A stretch of 64,000 nt of DNA from contig JAUPFV010000001.1 in NCBI GenBank assembly GCA_036936605.1, positions 216,161,530-216,225,529 on the forward strand, in the 5' to 3' direction. Source of the DNA: Limnanthes douglasii subsp. nivea. Its lineage: Eukaryota; Streptophyta; Magnoliopsida; Brassicales; Limnanthaceae. Numbering within the stretch: the stretch's first letter is position 1; each line of letters opens with the position of its first letter. The notes below the pieces were generated by a model. It did no database searches and was not told the DNA's origin. It saw only the letters and a program-made list of their open reading frames with translations. The translations under genes were made by a program, and so were the position numbers. Below, one piece after another: positions 35,071-47,214 of this stretch.

Positions 35071-38000
35071 TTAGTTTTCTTTAGTATGCAAAAAGACCTT
35101 TCTTAAGACTTTGTCTCCTAACTGAAAATCTCTTCTTTTAAACTTGAATGCAAATCTGCTTCTCATCAAACCCTGATAGTGTGCTGTTCTTAAATATACC
35201 TTGACCATTTTCTCTTCAATCAAATCCAATTTATTCCTAACTACCATATCATTTGCCTGCTCGGAATAGTTTTGGATTCTGAAAGATGGTAGAGTAGCTT
35301 CTATGGGTGTGATTGCATCCATCTCATAAACGAGGGAAAAAATGGATTCTTGTGTAACAGTCAGGGGAGTAGTTCGGTACGCCCGCAATACCTCTTGTAA
35401 ATAACTTGGCCATTTTCATGCACCACCTTCCAAATTGGTTTTTAATCCTGACAAGATCATTCGATTAGAAACTTCAACTTTACCATTATGATGATAGTGG
35501 AAAGGAGAAGAAAAAAGTGTTGGATTCCTCTCGAATTGCAAAATATCTCCATTTCTTTATTATCCAATTGTGACCCATTCACTTAGAAAAATAGATAATT
35601 TTCACTATTATCGTTTGATATCCTCTGAATTCCATTGGAAGAGGTCCATCCAAATCCAAACCCCATCTATCAAAAGGTATGGGTTCGGATATAGACTCCA
35701 TAGGAACTGCTGCCATGATTGTTGGCCAGTAGTAACGTGATAACAAGACTCTTCTGGTTAAGGCCTTATAGCCACAATGTGCATAGCCTTCTCCATTGTG
35801 TAGTTCAGAAAAAACGTTTTGGGATTCTTCAAATCCTAAGCAACGCAGGAGGGGTCTGATGAAAGACTTCTTATTAAGAACTTCGCTTAATACCAGGAAA
35901 CCGCGAGCCTTATACTTAAACTTCTTAGCGTGGTTTTTATCTAGAGGCAGAACTCTTTTAGAAATGAACTGAAAAATATTATACCTCCATTCTTTAGGTT
36001 GAACAATAGATATGCTCATATTTTCTTCATCCCCTTTATCCTTCTTTTGGCTTGAATCTATCGAGGAGAATTCTTGCATCATGATCCATGGGTAAGCTTG
36101 AGAATAGACTATGGTCGCTAGGGAGTCAGCTATAGTATTCTCCGATCTAGGGACATGTTCGTATTGGATAACCTTAAAGCTTGCAGGAACTTCCCTAGTA
36201 CCAACAAATATTTTACTAATTGTTCATTTTTTGCTTCAGACTATCCCTGAGGATGATGAATTAGTAGTTGAGAATGACTCATCAATTAGACTTTTTTTAC
36301 CCCACGTATAAGGGCTATTCTTTGACCCGCTATGGCTGCTTCATATTTTGACTAATTTTTGGAGTCCCTGAAACCAAAACATATAGCTTGATACATAGTA
36401 TCACCGTAAGGAGAAGTTAAGAAAATTTCGGCCCCACATCCCTTCGTACTAGACCCGTCGTTTGTTCGGACTATCCATTATTTTTTAGATTGGTTTACTT
36501 GCCTTTGCTTAGAGGGCCTTTCAGTATGGAACTCTACTAAGTAATCAGCCACAGCTTGAGCCCTGACTGCAGCTCGGGGTGCAAAATCAATGTCATAATC
36601 ACCCAGTTCGACTGACCAATTGGTCATTTTGCTTGATAAATCAGCCTTTTGGAGAACATTCTTCAAAAGGAAAAGATGTCCGGATAACAATCGAATGTGC
36701 CTGGAAGTACAATCTCATTTTTCTGGCTGTTATTACCAATGCTAACTTTTCTAACTTCAGATATTTATTTTCTGCTTCCAATAAACTTTTGCTAATATAA
36801 TATACCGGACGGGGGTAACTATCCACTTCTTTTACTAACACAACACTTACTGTATATTCTGACACAACTAAGTATCTATAAAGTTTCTCTGCCTGAATAG
36901 GTTTGAATAACTTCTTAGGCAAAGATAAATGCTTATTGATTTCTAGGAAAGCATGTTCACATTGTGGAGACCAATTAAAGTCTTTGGCATTTCGTAATAC
37001 TTGAAACAATTGAGCACACTTGTCAGATGATCTTCTAAATGTACCTTTTCAACACAGCTAAATGTCCGGTTAGTCTTTGAACCTCTTTAGTTCTTCGAGG
37101 ACGATCCATAGCCAACAAAGCATTTAGTTGATTCGGATCAGGATGAATCCCTTTTTAACTTATGACATAACCCAAAAACTTTCCGGATCGGACCCCAAAA
37201 ACAAACTTTTATAGCTTCCATTTTAAATTGATGGCTTCTAAGTTAGAAAAAGTTTCTTAAAGGTCAGACATGTGTGCATCTTTCTCGAGGCTCTTAGCTA
37301 TCGTGTTATCTATATATACTTCCATGTTCCTTCCAATTTAACTAGCAAAGGATTTATTTAATAACCTTTGATAAGTAGCCCCATCATTTTTCAATCCAAA
37401 TGGCATCACTTTCTAGTATTGAAATCATTTCTCTGTAATTAAAGTTGTGTGGTCCTGATCATTTGGATCTACTTGTATCTCATTGTACCCTGAAAATGCA
37501 TCCATAAAAGAAAATAACTCGTTCCTAGAGGTAGAGTCCACTAACTGATTTATCCAAAGAACAAGATAAGGATCTTTGGGACATGCTTTATTAAGATCAG
37601 TGAAGCCAATACACATATGCCACATGTCATTTTTTTCTTGACCATAATAGGGTTGGCAGTTTACAAGGAGTCTGAGATTCCTTGATGTGGCCCATTTTGG
37701 CCAGCCGATCAACTTCTTGCACAACAACATCTTCTTTTTCTTCAGATAAGGACTTATTTTTGTACAACTGGTCCAATATCAATTCGAACCGACAACTTAT
37801 GGAAAATTAACTCAGCGGCAATCCGGTTACATCGCCATTGCACCACGCAAACACATGTAAATTATCCGATAAGAAAATACAACAACCTTTGTTTCAAACT
37901 CAGTGGTAACTTAGTATCAATCTTAACATCTTTTCCTATGGCCAGGAAATGGACTTCAACTTCATTTATAGTTATTATAACACTAGGAGCCTCCCTTGGA

Positions 38001-38224
38001 TTAACTTTGACTGCCTCCAAAGACTTTGAGGCAAGAGCTATCACATAGCATTCTTTAGTCACCTTCCGACTGCTTCGGACATCACCTACTTGTGCACCCA
38101 CAGTATACTTTAAGCATTGGTGGACAGTAGAAGCCACAATATTCATCCTAGCGAGCCAAGATCTTCCAAATATAACATTGTAAGATGTTGGGCAGTCAAC
38201 CACAATAAACAATACCTTCACCAT
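35071..38224 (-). pseudogene. pol (RT, RNase H, integrase) and part of protease of decayed Tat element
   Basis: The minus-strand pieces 37862-38224 (protease/linker: DCPTSYNVIFGRSWLARM), 37425-37730 (RT: CIGFTDLNKACPKD and MDAFSGYNEIQV), 36641-37009 (RNase H), 36478-36690, 35579-36082 (integrase zinc-binding region and WGLDLDGPLP) and 35071-35388 (integrase C-terminus) follow the order of the intact pol at 53416-56640. Stops and frameshifts separate them. There is no coding capacity. Confidence 0.85.
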
Positions 38225-38227
38225 TTT

Positions 38228-40190
38228 CTAGAAACGTCTTTCACCCAGCAATACCTCCTCCTCGAATTCTCCAATTACATCTGCCGAACTTCCTGTGTCA
38301 ATTAGGATTTTGCGTACATAATTTCCTCCTATTGACGCCCCTATCACCACAACGTCTTCATGGGGTCCCGCAATATCTCTCAAGTCATCCTCATCAAAAA
38401 CTATGAACGGAGGTGGAGTTTGGTATAGATGTGTGGACATTCTCCCATCCAATTGAGTAGTCAAGCTGTTGACATGTCTCTTCCTAGAACAATATAAGGG
38501 TGCAGTCATAATATCTCCCCAAAATATAGTTAAAGACTGAAAATATTTAACCAGATCGGAGACAGTAGAACACCAGATTAAGGTACTCATAATCCACATC
38601 AAACCTTTCAATAATCATCATGGTGTCCTCCTTCCTCAACATTCCAAGAGCTGCCGAAGGAGTCGTTCAGGGAGTATTGGTGCTAGATGGTATGTTATAT
38701 GGTCTGCTCCCAACTTACCCATTTTAATGAGATTCTGCACCTCTTGCTTTAATGCTATGCAATCATGGGTATCATGCCCCACGTCGTTATAGTATTTCCA
38801 GAATCGTGTACTTCGGGTTTCCCTAAGAGACTATAGTGAAACCGACCTTCTAAAGTGTACATTATTTTTAGTTTTATCATATATCATAACTATACTTTCT
38901 CCCAATTCAGCAAACCATTCATTTTGAACCCAAGGGTCCCTTTTACCTCTAATATGTTGGTTCTAGTTGAATTGATTCTGCCTGGGCTGATGAGACCCCT
39001 GCGCAGTTTCATTTGACCTGTAACCGGACTGAGTAGTCGTTTGAGGTGTTGATGCAGTAGTTGCAGATCTAACCTGGCGAGGCACTCTAGAATTCTTAGT
39101 CTCCTCAATATTAATCTGTTTCCTAACTTGATTCAACAGTCCTCCAAAGGTCATAACTTTCTTCCGGGCTACAGAATCAGCCAAGTTACTCAGACTCAAG
39201 CCCTGTCTCAAAGAGGCAATCACAACTTGTTCAAAGCAGTCGGCCAACCCATTTCTCGTATTTACAAACCTACTAATGTAATATTTTAAGGACTCATTCG
39301 ACTCTTGGGAACAATGGATAATTGTGTCACCATTGCCCTTAACCTCCTTGTATCCAACAAATTTCCTCCGGAACGCAACCCAAAATATATCTAAAATAAT
39401 TATAGACCCTTGAGGGATACTATTATAGCATTTGAGGGCACTTCCCTTAAAGGTTTGAGAGAAGCTCTACACAGAAGTTTGTCATCATCATCAAAGTTCA
39501 TCATGAAGTTTTTAAATTGTTTAAGATTATTGTCTCGATCCTTGGTTCCATCATAGTTCTCCATCTTGGAACTATCAAATCTTTTGGGAAGGTATCCGGA
39601 AAGTATTTTTGAAGACAAAGGTGATTACCTCCAATTTTGGCTATGACTAAACATAGTATCCTCGTTCGGAGTAGCAAAAATACCTGGTTCAGATTGGAAA
39701 GAAAATGGATCAATCGACAATTAGTAAATATGTTGATCAACCGATCCTTTCATTTTTCCCCGATGTTTTTTTTATTTTGCCATGCATATCCTTTTTTCTT
39801 GAATGCTTATTGGTCAGCCTTATTTTCTTACTTAATCGACTTTTATCACTACTGGATGAGACTGTATCCTCAAGTTGTGAAGCATTAGATGAACTACTAG
39901 ATGAATCCGATGTGGAACTCTCATTCGTTTGGATCGATGCATTTCTTGGAGCTGGGGTGAGTCTTTATGGATTGTTCATTTTCACCAGGATTATCAGTAG
40001 GCTGGAGTGCTGACGCATAAGAATTTTCTTTAATTCTTTTGTTTGCTTGTTTTCGGGCCCTTAAAGCCTTAATTTCAGCCCTTAGCTGATCACGCTCTTC
40101 TTGCATGGACTGTTTTTCATTGTCGTTATAATTGAGATGAGACACATTAGTGTGCTCATTATTTTCTTTCATATTTTCCACCTAAGGAGG
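38228..40190 (-). pseudogene. gag and protease N-terminal part of decayed Tat element
   Basis: Pieces 39921-40181 (gag N-terminus), 39400-39618 (SKILSGYLPKRFDSSKMENY), 38963-39247 (CFEQVVIASLRQGL) and 38228-38611 (protease: IDTGSSADV) match the intact gag-pro. Near 38885 this copy reads WFAELGES where the intact element has a stop codon (WFA*LKES), so the stop there is not a fixed feature of the lineage. Confidence 0.8.
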
Positions 40191-40682
40191 TGGAGCATTT
40201 TGTATATTCGGATCCATCCGAACTGGTTTTTTTATTGGTTTTGAATCTGTAACTTGATGAGTCCGGAATCTGTCACCACTTCGGACAGGGTCAGTTCGGA
40301 CAATGTCTACCTAACCGAGCAGGGGCAGTTCGGACACCATCATCCATTGGACTGTTCGAACAGAACTAAAGTATTTAAAACATAATCACTTCTTGACTAA
40401 GCTGCCTGCACTCCTACTTAGAACTTATGGGTCCTTAAACTCGACCCGGGTCCATTAAACACGACCCGAAAGCCCATAAGGACCAAATGTAAGGGTATAA
40501 ATACCCAACCACCAACATTGAATGAGGGTAATGAAAATTAAATACAACCAGGCTGCTTAATTCTCCCTCTACACTCTACCCAAACATTAAATACTCACAA
40601 ACTTCCACAAAACTCTAAAAAAAAATTACAAACTTACCCTCAGACAAAAATAAACCACATCATAACTTAGGCACCATCGTCT

Positions 40683-40698
40683 CCCACTGTGGTCGCCA
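40683..40698 (-). promoter_or_regulatory. Primer-binding site of decayed Tat element
   Basis: The minus strand gives TGGCGACCACAGTGGG directly inside the 5' LTR, identical to the intact element. A tRNA-Arg primer is usual for Ogre/Tat elements, but the tRNA was not checked. Confidence 0.7.
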
Positions 40699-40701
40699 AT
40701 C

Positions 40702-41040
40702 TGGTGATGATAATTTGTGACTGGATGGTATTTTAGGGAGTTCGAGAATGGAATCTGATTTAATTTGGGTATAAAGTAGTGTGAGATAAAGGAGGTGTGT
40801 GCTTGTATTTAATGTTTTAGGAAAAGTCCAACCTCGTAAATGAAGTTTTTTGGGGTATTTATACTAATTTTATGACCATGGGCCTTGCGGGTCGGACCCT
40901 GGATCCGGTTTAATATTAGCAAGCAGTTGAGTCACGTATTGATTGGTCGGATTGTTCAGAATTTGTGTAGTTCAAGATATTCCCGAACTGCCCCTCCGTC
41001 GTTCATAGGTGTGTCGTTCCAAAATCATTTGACCCTATTA
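40702..41040 (-). repeat. 5' LTR of decayed Tat element
   Basis: Pairs with 30854-31190. Its boundary is set by the adjoining primer-binding site on the inner side and loss of similarity after GACCCTATTA on the outer side. Confidence 0.75.
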
Positions 41041-41762
41041 ATTTGTAGTCTTATATCTTTCTAATTCTCTTAAACAAGAAAACGAACTCGTCAATGGATG
41101 CTGCTGGTTATAGAAAAAGCTAGAAATAAGCTCGCTCGTTAAATAAAACAGTTCATCAACATTATAAAATTGAAATAAATCCAACCATAGAATCGAACTC
41201 ATATAAAGTGTACGAGTTTGGTTTCAAACCAAAAACCTTGTCAAATCTTTGTCGAGTAAGTGAATATCTAATATCACATCATAATAGGATATTCAAAAAA
41301 TAGTTGTTGGTATTCGTCAATGATTTTACGTTATAACCCTAACTTAAAAAATTTAACCTACAAAAAGAATGTATATTTTATAACTCAACCTAATTATCAG
41401 AAGACATATTAGTGAACATGGAAACATTTAGGAAAATTCATCAAATTGTATATACTTAAAAACTTTAATCTCATAGAACATAAATGTAACATAAGTTATG
41501 CATAATTTTGATATGAGACTATAAGTCAAATTTTGTAATCAACAAAAAAAGATCGTGCAATAAGTCCTCGAAAATGACAATTGTCAACCCATCTTCATGA
41601 TAGAAAGGCTAGAATCCAAGTGAACTCTATTATAAAAATCTTATAAGGCAAATAATTTCCATAACAAAAAAAATCTATAAAACGATCGTGATAGATTGGT
41701 TGTAAACCAAACGATCTTGCAATGTTTCATCATCTCTAGGTAAACTCGTCTCTTCCCACAGT
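41041..41762. other. AT-rich intergenic DNA, nothing recognised
   Basis: No open frame or known motif seen. Confidence 0.5.
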
Positions 41763-42050
41763 TCTACTTATAGGGCCAAAGCTATTTCCCCCATAATTTT
41801 TTTTTATTTCCTCCATAATTTGAAAAACTCACATGTTGTTATTTCCTCTATAAAGGAAATAACACAATTGCCCTTCAACCCATTTTAATCTACCTCTTTC
41901 ATTTTCAAGAACGCCATTATTCTACATTCCTTCACCTATTCTATTATCCCTACCCATTAACAAATTAAAAGAAAAAAAACCCTAACAAGACCCATACCTT
42001 CACCCATTCTATTATCTCTACCTCCAATTATCCCTACCCATTTTACCTTT

Positions 42051-42189
42051 CGTTTTTTCAGTACGTTCCAAAACCAGAAGAGAGAGAGAGAGCAGCTCAA
42101 ATCAAGGTAAGATTTCAGTACGTTTTTTCAGTACGTTCCCAAAACCAGGAGAGAGAGAGAGAGAGAGCAGCTCAAATCAAGGTAAGATT
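42051..42189 (+). repeat. 70-bp tandem duplication of a leader-like sequence ending in a splice donor
   Basis: Two copies of a unit starting CGTTTTTTCAGTACGTTCC, with a (GA)n stretch and ending CAAATCAAG/GTAAGAT, lie head to tail. They look like a captured 5' UTR exon and intron start, duplicated. They differ by the GA-repeat length and one base. Confidence 0.75.
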
Positions 42190-42296
42190 TTTTGAGTTTG
42201 TTTGTTCTTTCATACATTGATTAGGGTTTTTTAGGGTTTTTTAGTTTGTTATTTCGACTTTGGTTTCGAATTTTATGTTCTGTTTTTTTAACAGAG

Positions 42297-42335
42297 AGCA
42301 TGTGATTACGAATGGCCATCTCGGAATCACATGCT
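42297..42335. repeat. Hairpin repeat related to the cluster at 43284-43458
   Basis: The arms AGCATGTGATT and AATCACATGCT surround TCTCGGAATCA-like text, the same core as in the four-hairpin cluster. Confidence 0.6.
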
Positions 42336-42639
42336 TTTTTTTAAATCGAAAATAGATGATTCCAAGTACGGAACAGTGGATTATTTGAAACAAAATCATG
42401 TTCCAAAAAAGAAAGAAAAATATTATTTGAAGACAAAAAAGCCCTTGTGAATAAATATATTTATGAAGATAACACCCATAAAGAAAAATGTAGCTATGAC
42501 CTGGAGAGCAGACAATTGCAAAGCCTAGTAAACAGAAGGATAATTCATGTACCTAAATGCAACAAAAGTAATGTAAGTCTTTCATTAGCACAAAAGTACA
42601 GCCAAAACCGATATATGACGGAAAAACTAAGAGAGTGAC

Positions 42640-42835
42640 TCTACCAATCCCATCATCATAGTAAAAGTCGCATTGCCATCCGGGTTGGTGCACAAAATTG
42701 TCTTCTTCCTCATCTATAAGATACTTCATTAAAATTAGTGACAAAAACCTTGATGAAAGTAGATAAGTCAAGAATGTTGACTTACCTGGGTTAGATGGAG
42801 GGCCCAAGATCATCTTCCATGGCGTCTTAAGAAAC
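42640..42835 (-). pseudogene. Two possible captured gene exons inside the TIR element
   Basis: On the minus strand, a segment around 42835-42790 ends at a good donor (AACCCAG/GTAAGTC). After an acceptor (TTATAG, about 42716-42711), a frame encodes DEEEDNFVHQPGWQCDFYYD and runs to a stop at about 42638-42640. Exon-intron structure in a non-autonomous TIR element suggests capture from a host gene. I do not recognise the gene. Confidence 0.35.
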
Positions 42836-43283
42836 TATTTCTGAAATACAAAATATATGTTCATGAACAAAAAAGAAATAAATGGTTGGTTATAAATTTA
42901 GAATCTCTTATATCAACCAACAAGAAAAACAAAGACAAAGAAGGGGCTACAAATTCGTTCAAAGAATAAACAAAAAAAGAACTTAAACTAAATCCATGCA
43001 AACATCAACCATTAATACATAAAAATTAAGCATTGCACCGATGACAAAATCAAAATCGAAATCGAAATGTCTCCGTAAATCATTTGGTAACGGGTATGGA
43101 CCCTAAAATAACTAATAAATATGAAAGCAGTCGAATTTGTACGTATAGTTTAATAGAGAACAAAAGTAAAACAAAAGTTAGGGATTTTGCTTGTCTTGTC
43201 TATGGATGGATTTGGAGGGAGCAAGTGAATGATTGTGATTTCTACCTGGAATCTTTTCTTAGAAACCCTTTACAGAAACATAA

Positions 43284-43458
43284 CAACTGATTCCGAGAAT
43301 ATCTTGGAATCAATTGTTCTTAGCAAACGCAGTTGATTCTGAGAGGGTATCTCGGAATCAACTCTTTGTGTAAGACAACTGATTCCGAGACATTCTCTCG
43401 AAATCAGTTGTGTTTGAAAAAAACAACTGATTCCGAGATACTGGTTCGGAATTAGTTG
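43284..43458. repeat. Cluster of four hairpin repeats (CAACTGATTCCGAGA...)
   Basis: Units at 43284-43316, 43331-43363, 43376-43410 and 43424-43458 each pair CAACTGATTCCGAGA with a near-complement ending in CAGTTG. Loops are 3-6 nt and the units are diverged from one another. Confidence 0.8.
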
Positions 43459-43873
43459 GGTTATGCCCAGAAATGCTGAAATCGAGAATGTTCAAATCGG
43501 GATGCTGAAATCGGGAAGTGCTCAAATTACTGTATTCTAAAACGAAAAAACGACATTAAAATACCTTATTCGGTGCTTCAGTGTTGTTCTCCTGCTTGGA
43601 ATGAGATTCTTGATTTTTCATGGTCGAACGACATTCAATCGTTAATAAAACTGATGCTTTTTGAGTTTAGGGTTAATTTTAGTTGCAAAAATGAGATATG
43701 TAGGATTAAAAAGGGTTTAATGTTATGGATTTACACAGTAGGGTCACGTAATATTAAATTTGAAAACAAAATAAGGATAAACTAATAATATCATGTTTCA
43801 AATGTTTGAAAGATTTCAAATTATGGAGGAAATAAAAAAATTCATGGAAGAAATAGTTTTGCTCTACTTATAG

Positions 43874-44521
43874 TTATCTTTCTATGTTTATTCAAATTAT
43901 TAAAAAAAGATATAACTTTTTTCATTCTTATCGAAAATGCATCAATTATACTAAGAACATCCTACTTTTTATATATATATATATATATGTGGATTTTTTA
44001 ACGAAAGTTTAAACAAAATAGTAGTAGAAGAAATACTGGACAAAATCATATTATATTATTTTTATTGAAAGTCAACTGAAAAAACGAAACCCTCTGTTGT
44101 ACTCGGACAATGTCATAAGAAAATGAGGGAGTAGATTGGGTGAGTAAATGGACAAAGTGTTATTCTTGTACAATTATTTTAGGCAATATACTTGAGATAG
44201 TGATCGTATGAATAAATCTATTACGGTCTTTTTGGGAAGAAAAAAGAAACTTAACAATGAAAATAACTAACTCCTATTCTCGGTTGGTGAAACTAATTAA
44301 CTCCTTTCTTGGTTCTTCAGTAATATATGTATAATATATATAGAAAGATAAACAATACTAACCACGATGAATATATATCACAAGTAATAATTTACTTATT
44401 TTTTAAGACGTCATTAATAAAACAAAATTACAAATGAGATAGGGGACATGTACGTCCGGTACACACGCAAATACAACGACAAAGCATCATATACATAATA
44501 CAAGTTGCGATAATCTTCATC
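43874..44521. other. Intergenic DNA downstream of the TPK-like gene
   Basis: No gene. It holds a short (TA)n run at about 43969-43988, and the 3' UTR of the TPK-like gene is presumably at the right end. Confidence 0.5.
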
Positions 44522-45996
44522 TCAGAAGAGACTTTTAAGTTTTATGGTCCAAATCAGATCGGCATCAGAATCCACCGTAACCACCGGGGCTGCGTTCTCA
44601 CTAACAAGATTTGAAGTACTGATCAAACCACCAAATGTCATACCACGCCCTTCTATAATATATAAACATGGGTCACAGAAAATAAATGTTAAAAAACGTA
44701 TTTTACACATCGATATATAAAGCTGATCAGATTTATTTCATCTCAATCCTTTATTTTAAATATTAGTACCCTTACCCAGGTTCCATTCAAGGCCAGAGGT
44801 ATCAGTGCTCTTCGATGGCGCTCCAATAGGGACGAGTCCGCAGGTCGGACCTTCAACCGAAGGCAAAATATGTATGATGTGATGGTGCGACTTCTCAAGG
44901 AGAAAAACGATCGACTCATCGGATATATGTACTATGTTTGTGTCGCTAAAGTTGTATAGAACGTTAATGTTGCCAGACATCTGGTCAAACCTTCCTCCTA
45001 GGGCACCGATTACAAGGATGCGGGGCTACAATCAGATTACACACCCACCTTTAACGTCTTCAGTTCAAGAAGTCAAGAATAAAATAAACTAAATTAAATT
45101 ACCACACATACGTTAGATATATCAAGGTCCTTCTTGATGTAGGTAACGCATTGATGTAAGTCTACGAGTTCATCAGATGGTTGAGGTTTGACTTGAGTTC
45201 CCTACACATTCAAGAAAATACTTTACATCGCACATAATTAATTTTTCCCAAGAACAGCTCATTTGAATTTCACACACTTTTTAAGATATTCAGCATAAAC
45301 AAACTCACCAAATTTGTATAGTAAGCCTCGACATCTGGCCGGATCGAGTTCATGTTGCCTAAGATGTAATCTGGCTTGTACCTAGAAAACCAAAAGTTAA
45401 ACTAATTATACAATCATTTCATAACATACTAGCTAGCCAAGCTTGGAATATATTACAATTCTTTTCTGGCACTTCAATAGATTAGTGTAAGAGGTTGTTA
45501 ATTTCTAGCTACGTTTCTTTTTTTGTGTTTACCTCCTTGTGCATATTAATAATACGCTTGATTTCAAATCTATTTATTCAGTAACAACCCAAACACATAA
45601 AATATAGTTGATCATATTATACAACAAAAAATAAATTATAAATCTCCGTCGGACAACATCAGGATCTTCCGTAGGGAAGAAGAGAGGCATTTCATCATAA
45701 AGACGATTAGCACCACCATCAGTAGCAATATGTGTTTGTACTGCTCAACATAAACATAAACAAGATTTAATAGTTGGAATATACGTAAAACCGATTCTAA
45801 AGTTTGTTTTTGAAGAGTTAATAAGAGACAACGTAGCTACAATAGAATTAAGGTTATAGCAAGCACCTTTTGTCCACAACCGCGGAGCAAAATTCGATAG
45901 ACTTTCATATTGAGAGACGACTAGTACGTCATTCAGAAGTGGACAAGTTTCATTACCAGGAAGAAGGAATGTGGAGGAATGGGTAATAGCTGCCAT
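44522..45996 (-). CDS. Thiamin pyrophosphokinase-like protein with altered active site
   Basis: I read six exons on the minus strand: 45996-45867, 45740-45644, 45381-45309, 45201-45112, 45025-44776 and 44652-44522. They total 771 nt (256 residues plus stop), close to plant TPK length. Family landmarks in order are SSTFLLP near the start, ATDGGANRLYDEMPLFFP, YKPDYI, IGALGGRFDQMSGNINVLY, GPTCGLVPIGAPS and FGGLISTSNLV with DSDADLIWTI at the end. TPK transfers pyrophosphate from ATP to thiamin to make thiamin diphosphate in the cytosol. The metal/ATP motif G-D-x-D-S reads GNMNSI (both Asp changed to Asn), and the DQDxTD loop reads SDELVD, so normal catalysis is doubtful. Exon 2 is followed by AT instead of GT (45643-45642); all other splice sites are canonical. 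It is probably a diverged paralog or a young pseudogene. Confidence 0.75.
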
Positions 45997-46087
45997 AGTG
46001 CGATCGAAGGGTTTTCTTTTGAGAGAGGAGGGTTTAGAGCGATGCTTTGTTAGGATTGTTGTGATGTAGAATAGTGTTAAGTGAGCC

Positions 46088-46095
46088 TATATATA
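46088..46095 (-). promoter_or_regulatory. Possible TATA box of the TPK-like gene
   Basis: TATATATA within the palindrome CCTATATATATAGG, about 92 bp before the ATG at 45996. Confidence 0.45.
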
Positions 46096-46509
46096 TAGGC
46101 CAAAGCTTGTGTAATAAGCAAGTTCTCCCAAGTCTTTCAAATTTTCGAAAAAACAACTAAGCATGGTGGGGTGGTGGCCAATTTGGCCAATCGACCGTGT
46201 CCATTTGGTCTGAGAGATGGTGTGAACCAAAGAGACTTCTCGCAGTCGAGGACAGATTTATCTTCCAATTCATTTACCGTAAGTCCTACAAATTACCATC
46301 CTCTATATATGATACGATACTGCATCTATTTCTTCGTCCAATAATAAATAAGTTATAGGTCGCATATATTTATAAGTTATATGATACGCTAGATTATATG
46401 TATGGTATTCTGTTGTAGTTTCACTGAGAGAAATTTGTTTTTTTCCTTCTATTCCTCTGTTTTGTAACTTTTGTTTTTCTAATTAAATAAACCATTAAGT
46501 TAAAAAAAA
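46096..46509. other. Upstream region of the TPK-like gene
   Basis: No gene seen. It ends in a poly-A run (46502-46518) at the boundary of the next MULE. Confidence 0.4.
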
Positions 46510-46517
46510 AAAAAAAA

Positions 46518-46620
46518 ACTACCCATAAATACCTTCTCATCTGTCTAATACCAAAATTGATGTCCAAGAATGAGATAGTTTCATTAGGTACCTCAATCTA
46601 GAAGAGAGAGACACGAAACC
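46518..46620 (+). repeat. Left terminal region of non-autonomous MULE
   Basis: Shares AAATACCTTCTCA, TAATACCAA and TAGTTTCAT in order with 12170-12235. Confidence 0.65.
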
Positions 46621-47214
46621 CCATACAAACACCCGTAGACCTATTTGGTCGACCAAACTGACTTAACCGACCGAACAAGTGTCGTCGCCCGTGAAATAGT
46701 CTGGTGAACACCGGTAAGTGTATCATACCTAAATTATGTAGTCGTTCAAGTGTTCTCGTCACTGGAGTTGTGGGTCTGAAGTAGATCTCGATTACATGTA
46801 GGAAATTTGTGAAGTTATTAACCGAGACAATGTTATTGTCGGAGTTGATATGTGGTAGGTGTATTTAGCTTTGTCGATTTCATCTATTATAGTACATTGA
46901 CTGCACATGATCTTAATTTCTGGTTGTGTTATTCAATTGTTAGCGTTGTGTTAGTTGTTTCTTCGAATTTAGTTAGAGATTCTTAGTATTGGTTCGATGT
47001 TGAAGTTTTGTAAGTCTGGTTATGGAAAAGTAGGTCGTGTAAGGCAAACCTATGGAGTTTAGTTTAGATCTGGGTTTGGTTTTGGATTCTAGTTGTGGAT
47101 GGTTATACTTGTTTCATGGTTGTTAGTTTGATTTGGTTAGTATTGGTTCGTGGTTGTTAGTTTGATTTGGATAGTGATACTTGTTTCGTGGTTGTTAGTT
47201 TCATTTCTGTAGAA

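Larger units (their letters stand above)
30854..41040 (-). mobile_element. Decayed Ty3/gypsy element, Tat lineage (10.2 kb)
   Basis: The element lies on the minus strand: 5' LTR about 40702-41040, primer-binding site, gag, protease, pol, antisense extra gene on the plus strand, 3' LTR about 30854-31190. All genes carry many stops and frameshifts. Its order is identical to that of the intact element at 49023-59604, but the LTRs are shorter (about 338 bp) and the sequence is clearly diverged. Target duplications are not clear (TTTTG-like/ATTTG). Confidence 0.85.
41774..43862. mobile_element. Non-autonomous TIR element (MULE-like, 2.1 kb) with 11-bp target duplication
   Basis: Perfect 11-bp direct repeats TCTACTTATAG flank it (41763-41773 and 43863-43873). 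The ends form imperfect inverted repeats of about 50 bp: CTATTTCC...ATTTCCTCCATAATTTGAAA on the left, and on the right the complement with a few mismatches and one indel. The TSD length (9-11) fits Mutator-like elements. There is no transposase. Inside are what look like gene pieces (a duplicated leader and donor, two short exons on the minus strand) and a cluster of short hairpin repeats, as in a Pack-MULE. Confidence 0.75.

Noticed and set aside
30849..41045. Target duplication of the decayed Tat element
   Set aside because: The candidates TTTTG and ATTTG depend on arbitrary LTR boundaries in AT-rich DNA.
45642..45643. U12-type AT-AC intron in the TPK-like gene
   Set aside because: The donor side lacks the ATATCCTT consensus, and the intron ends in AG.
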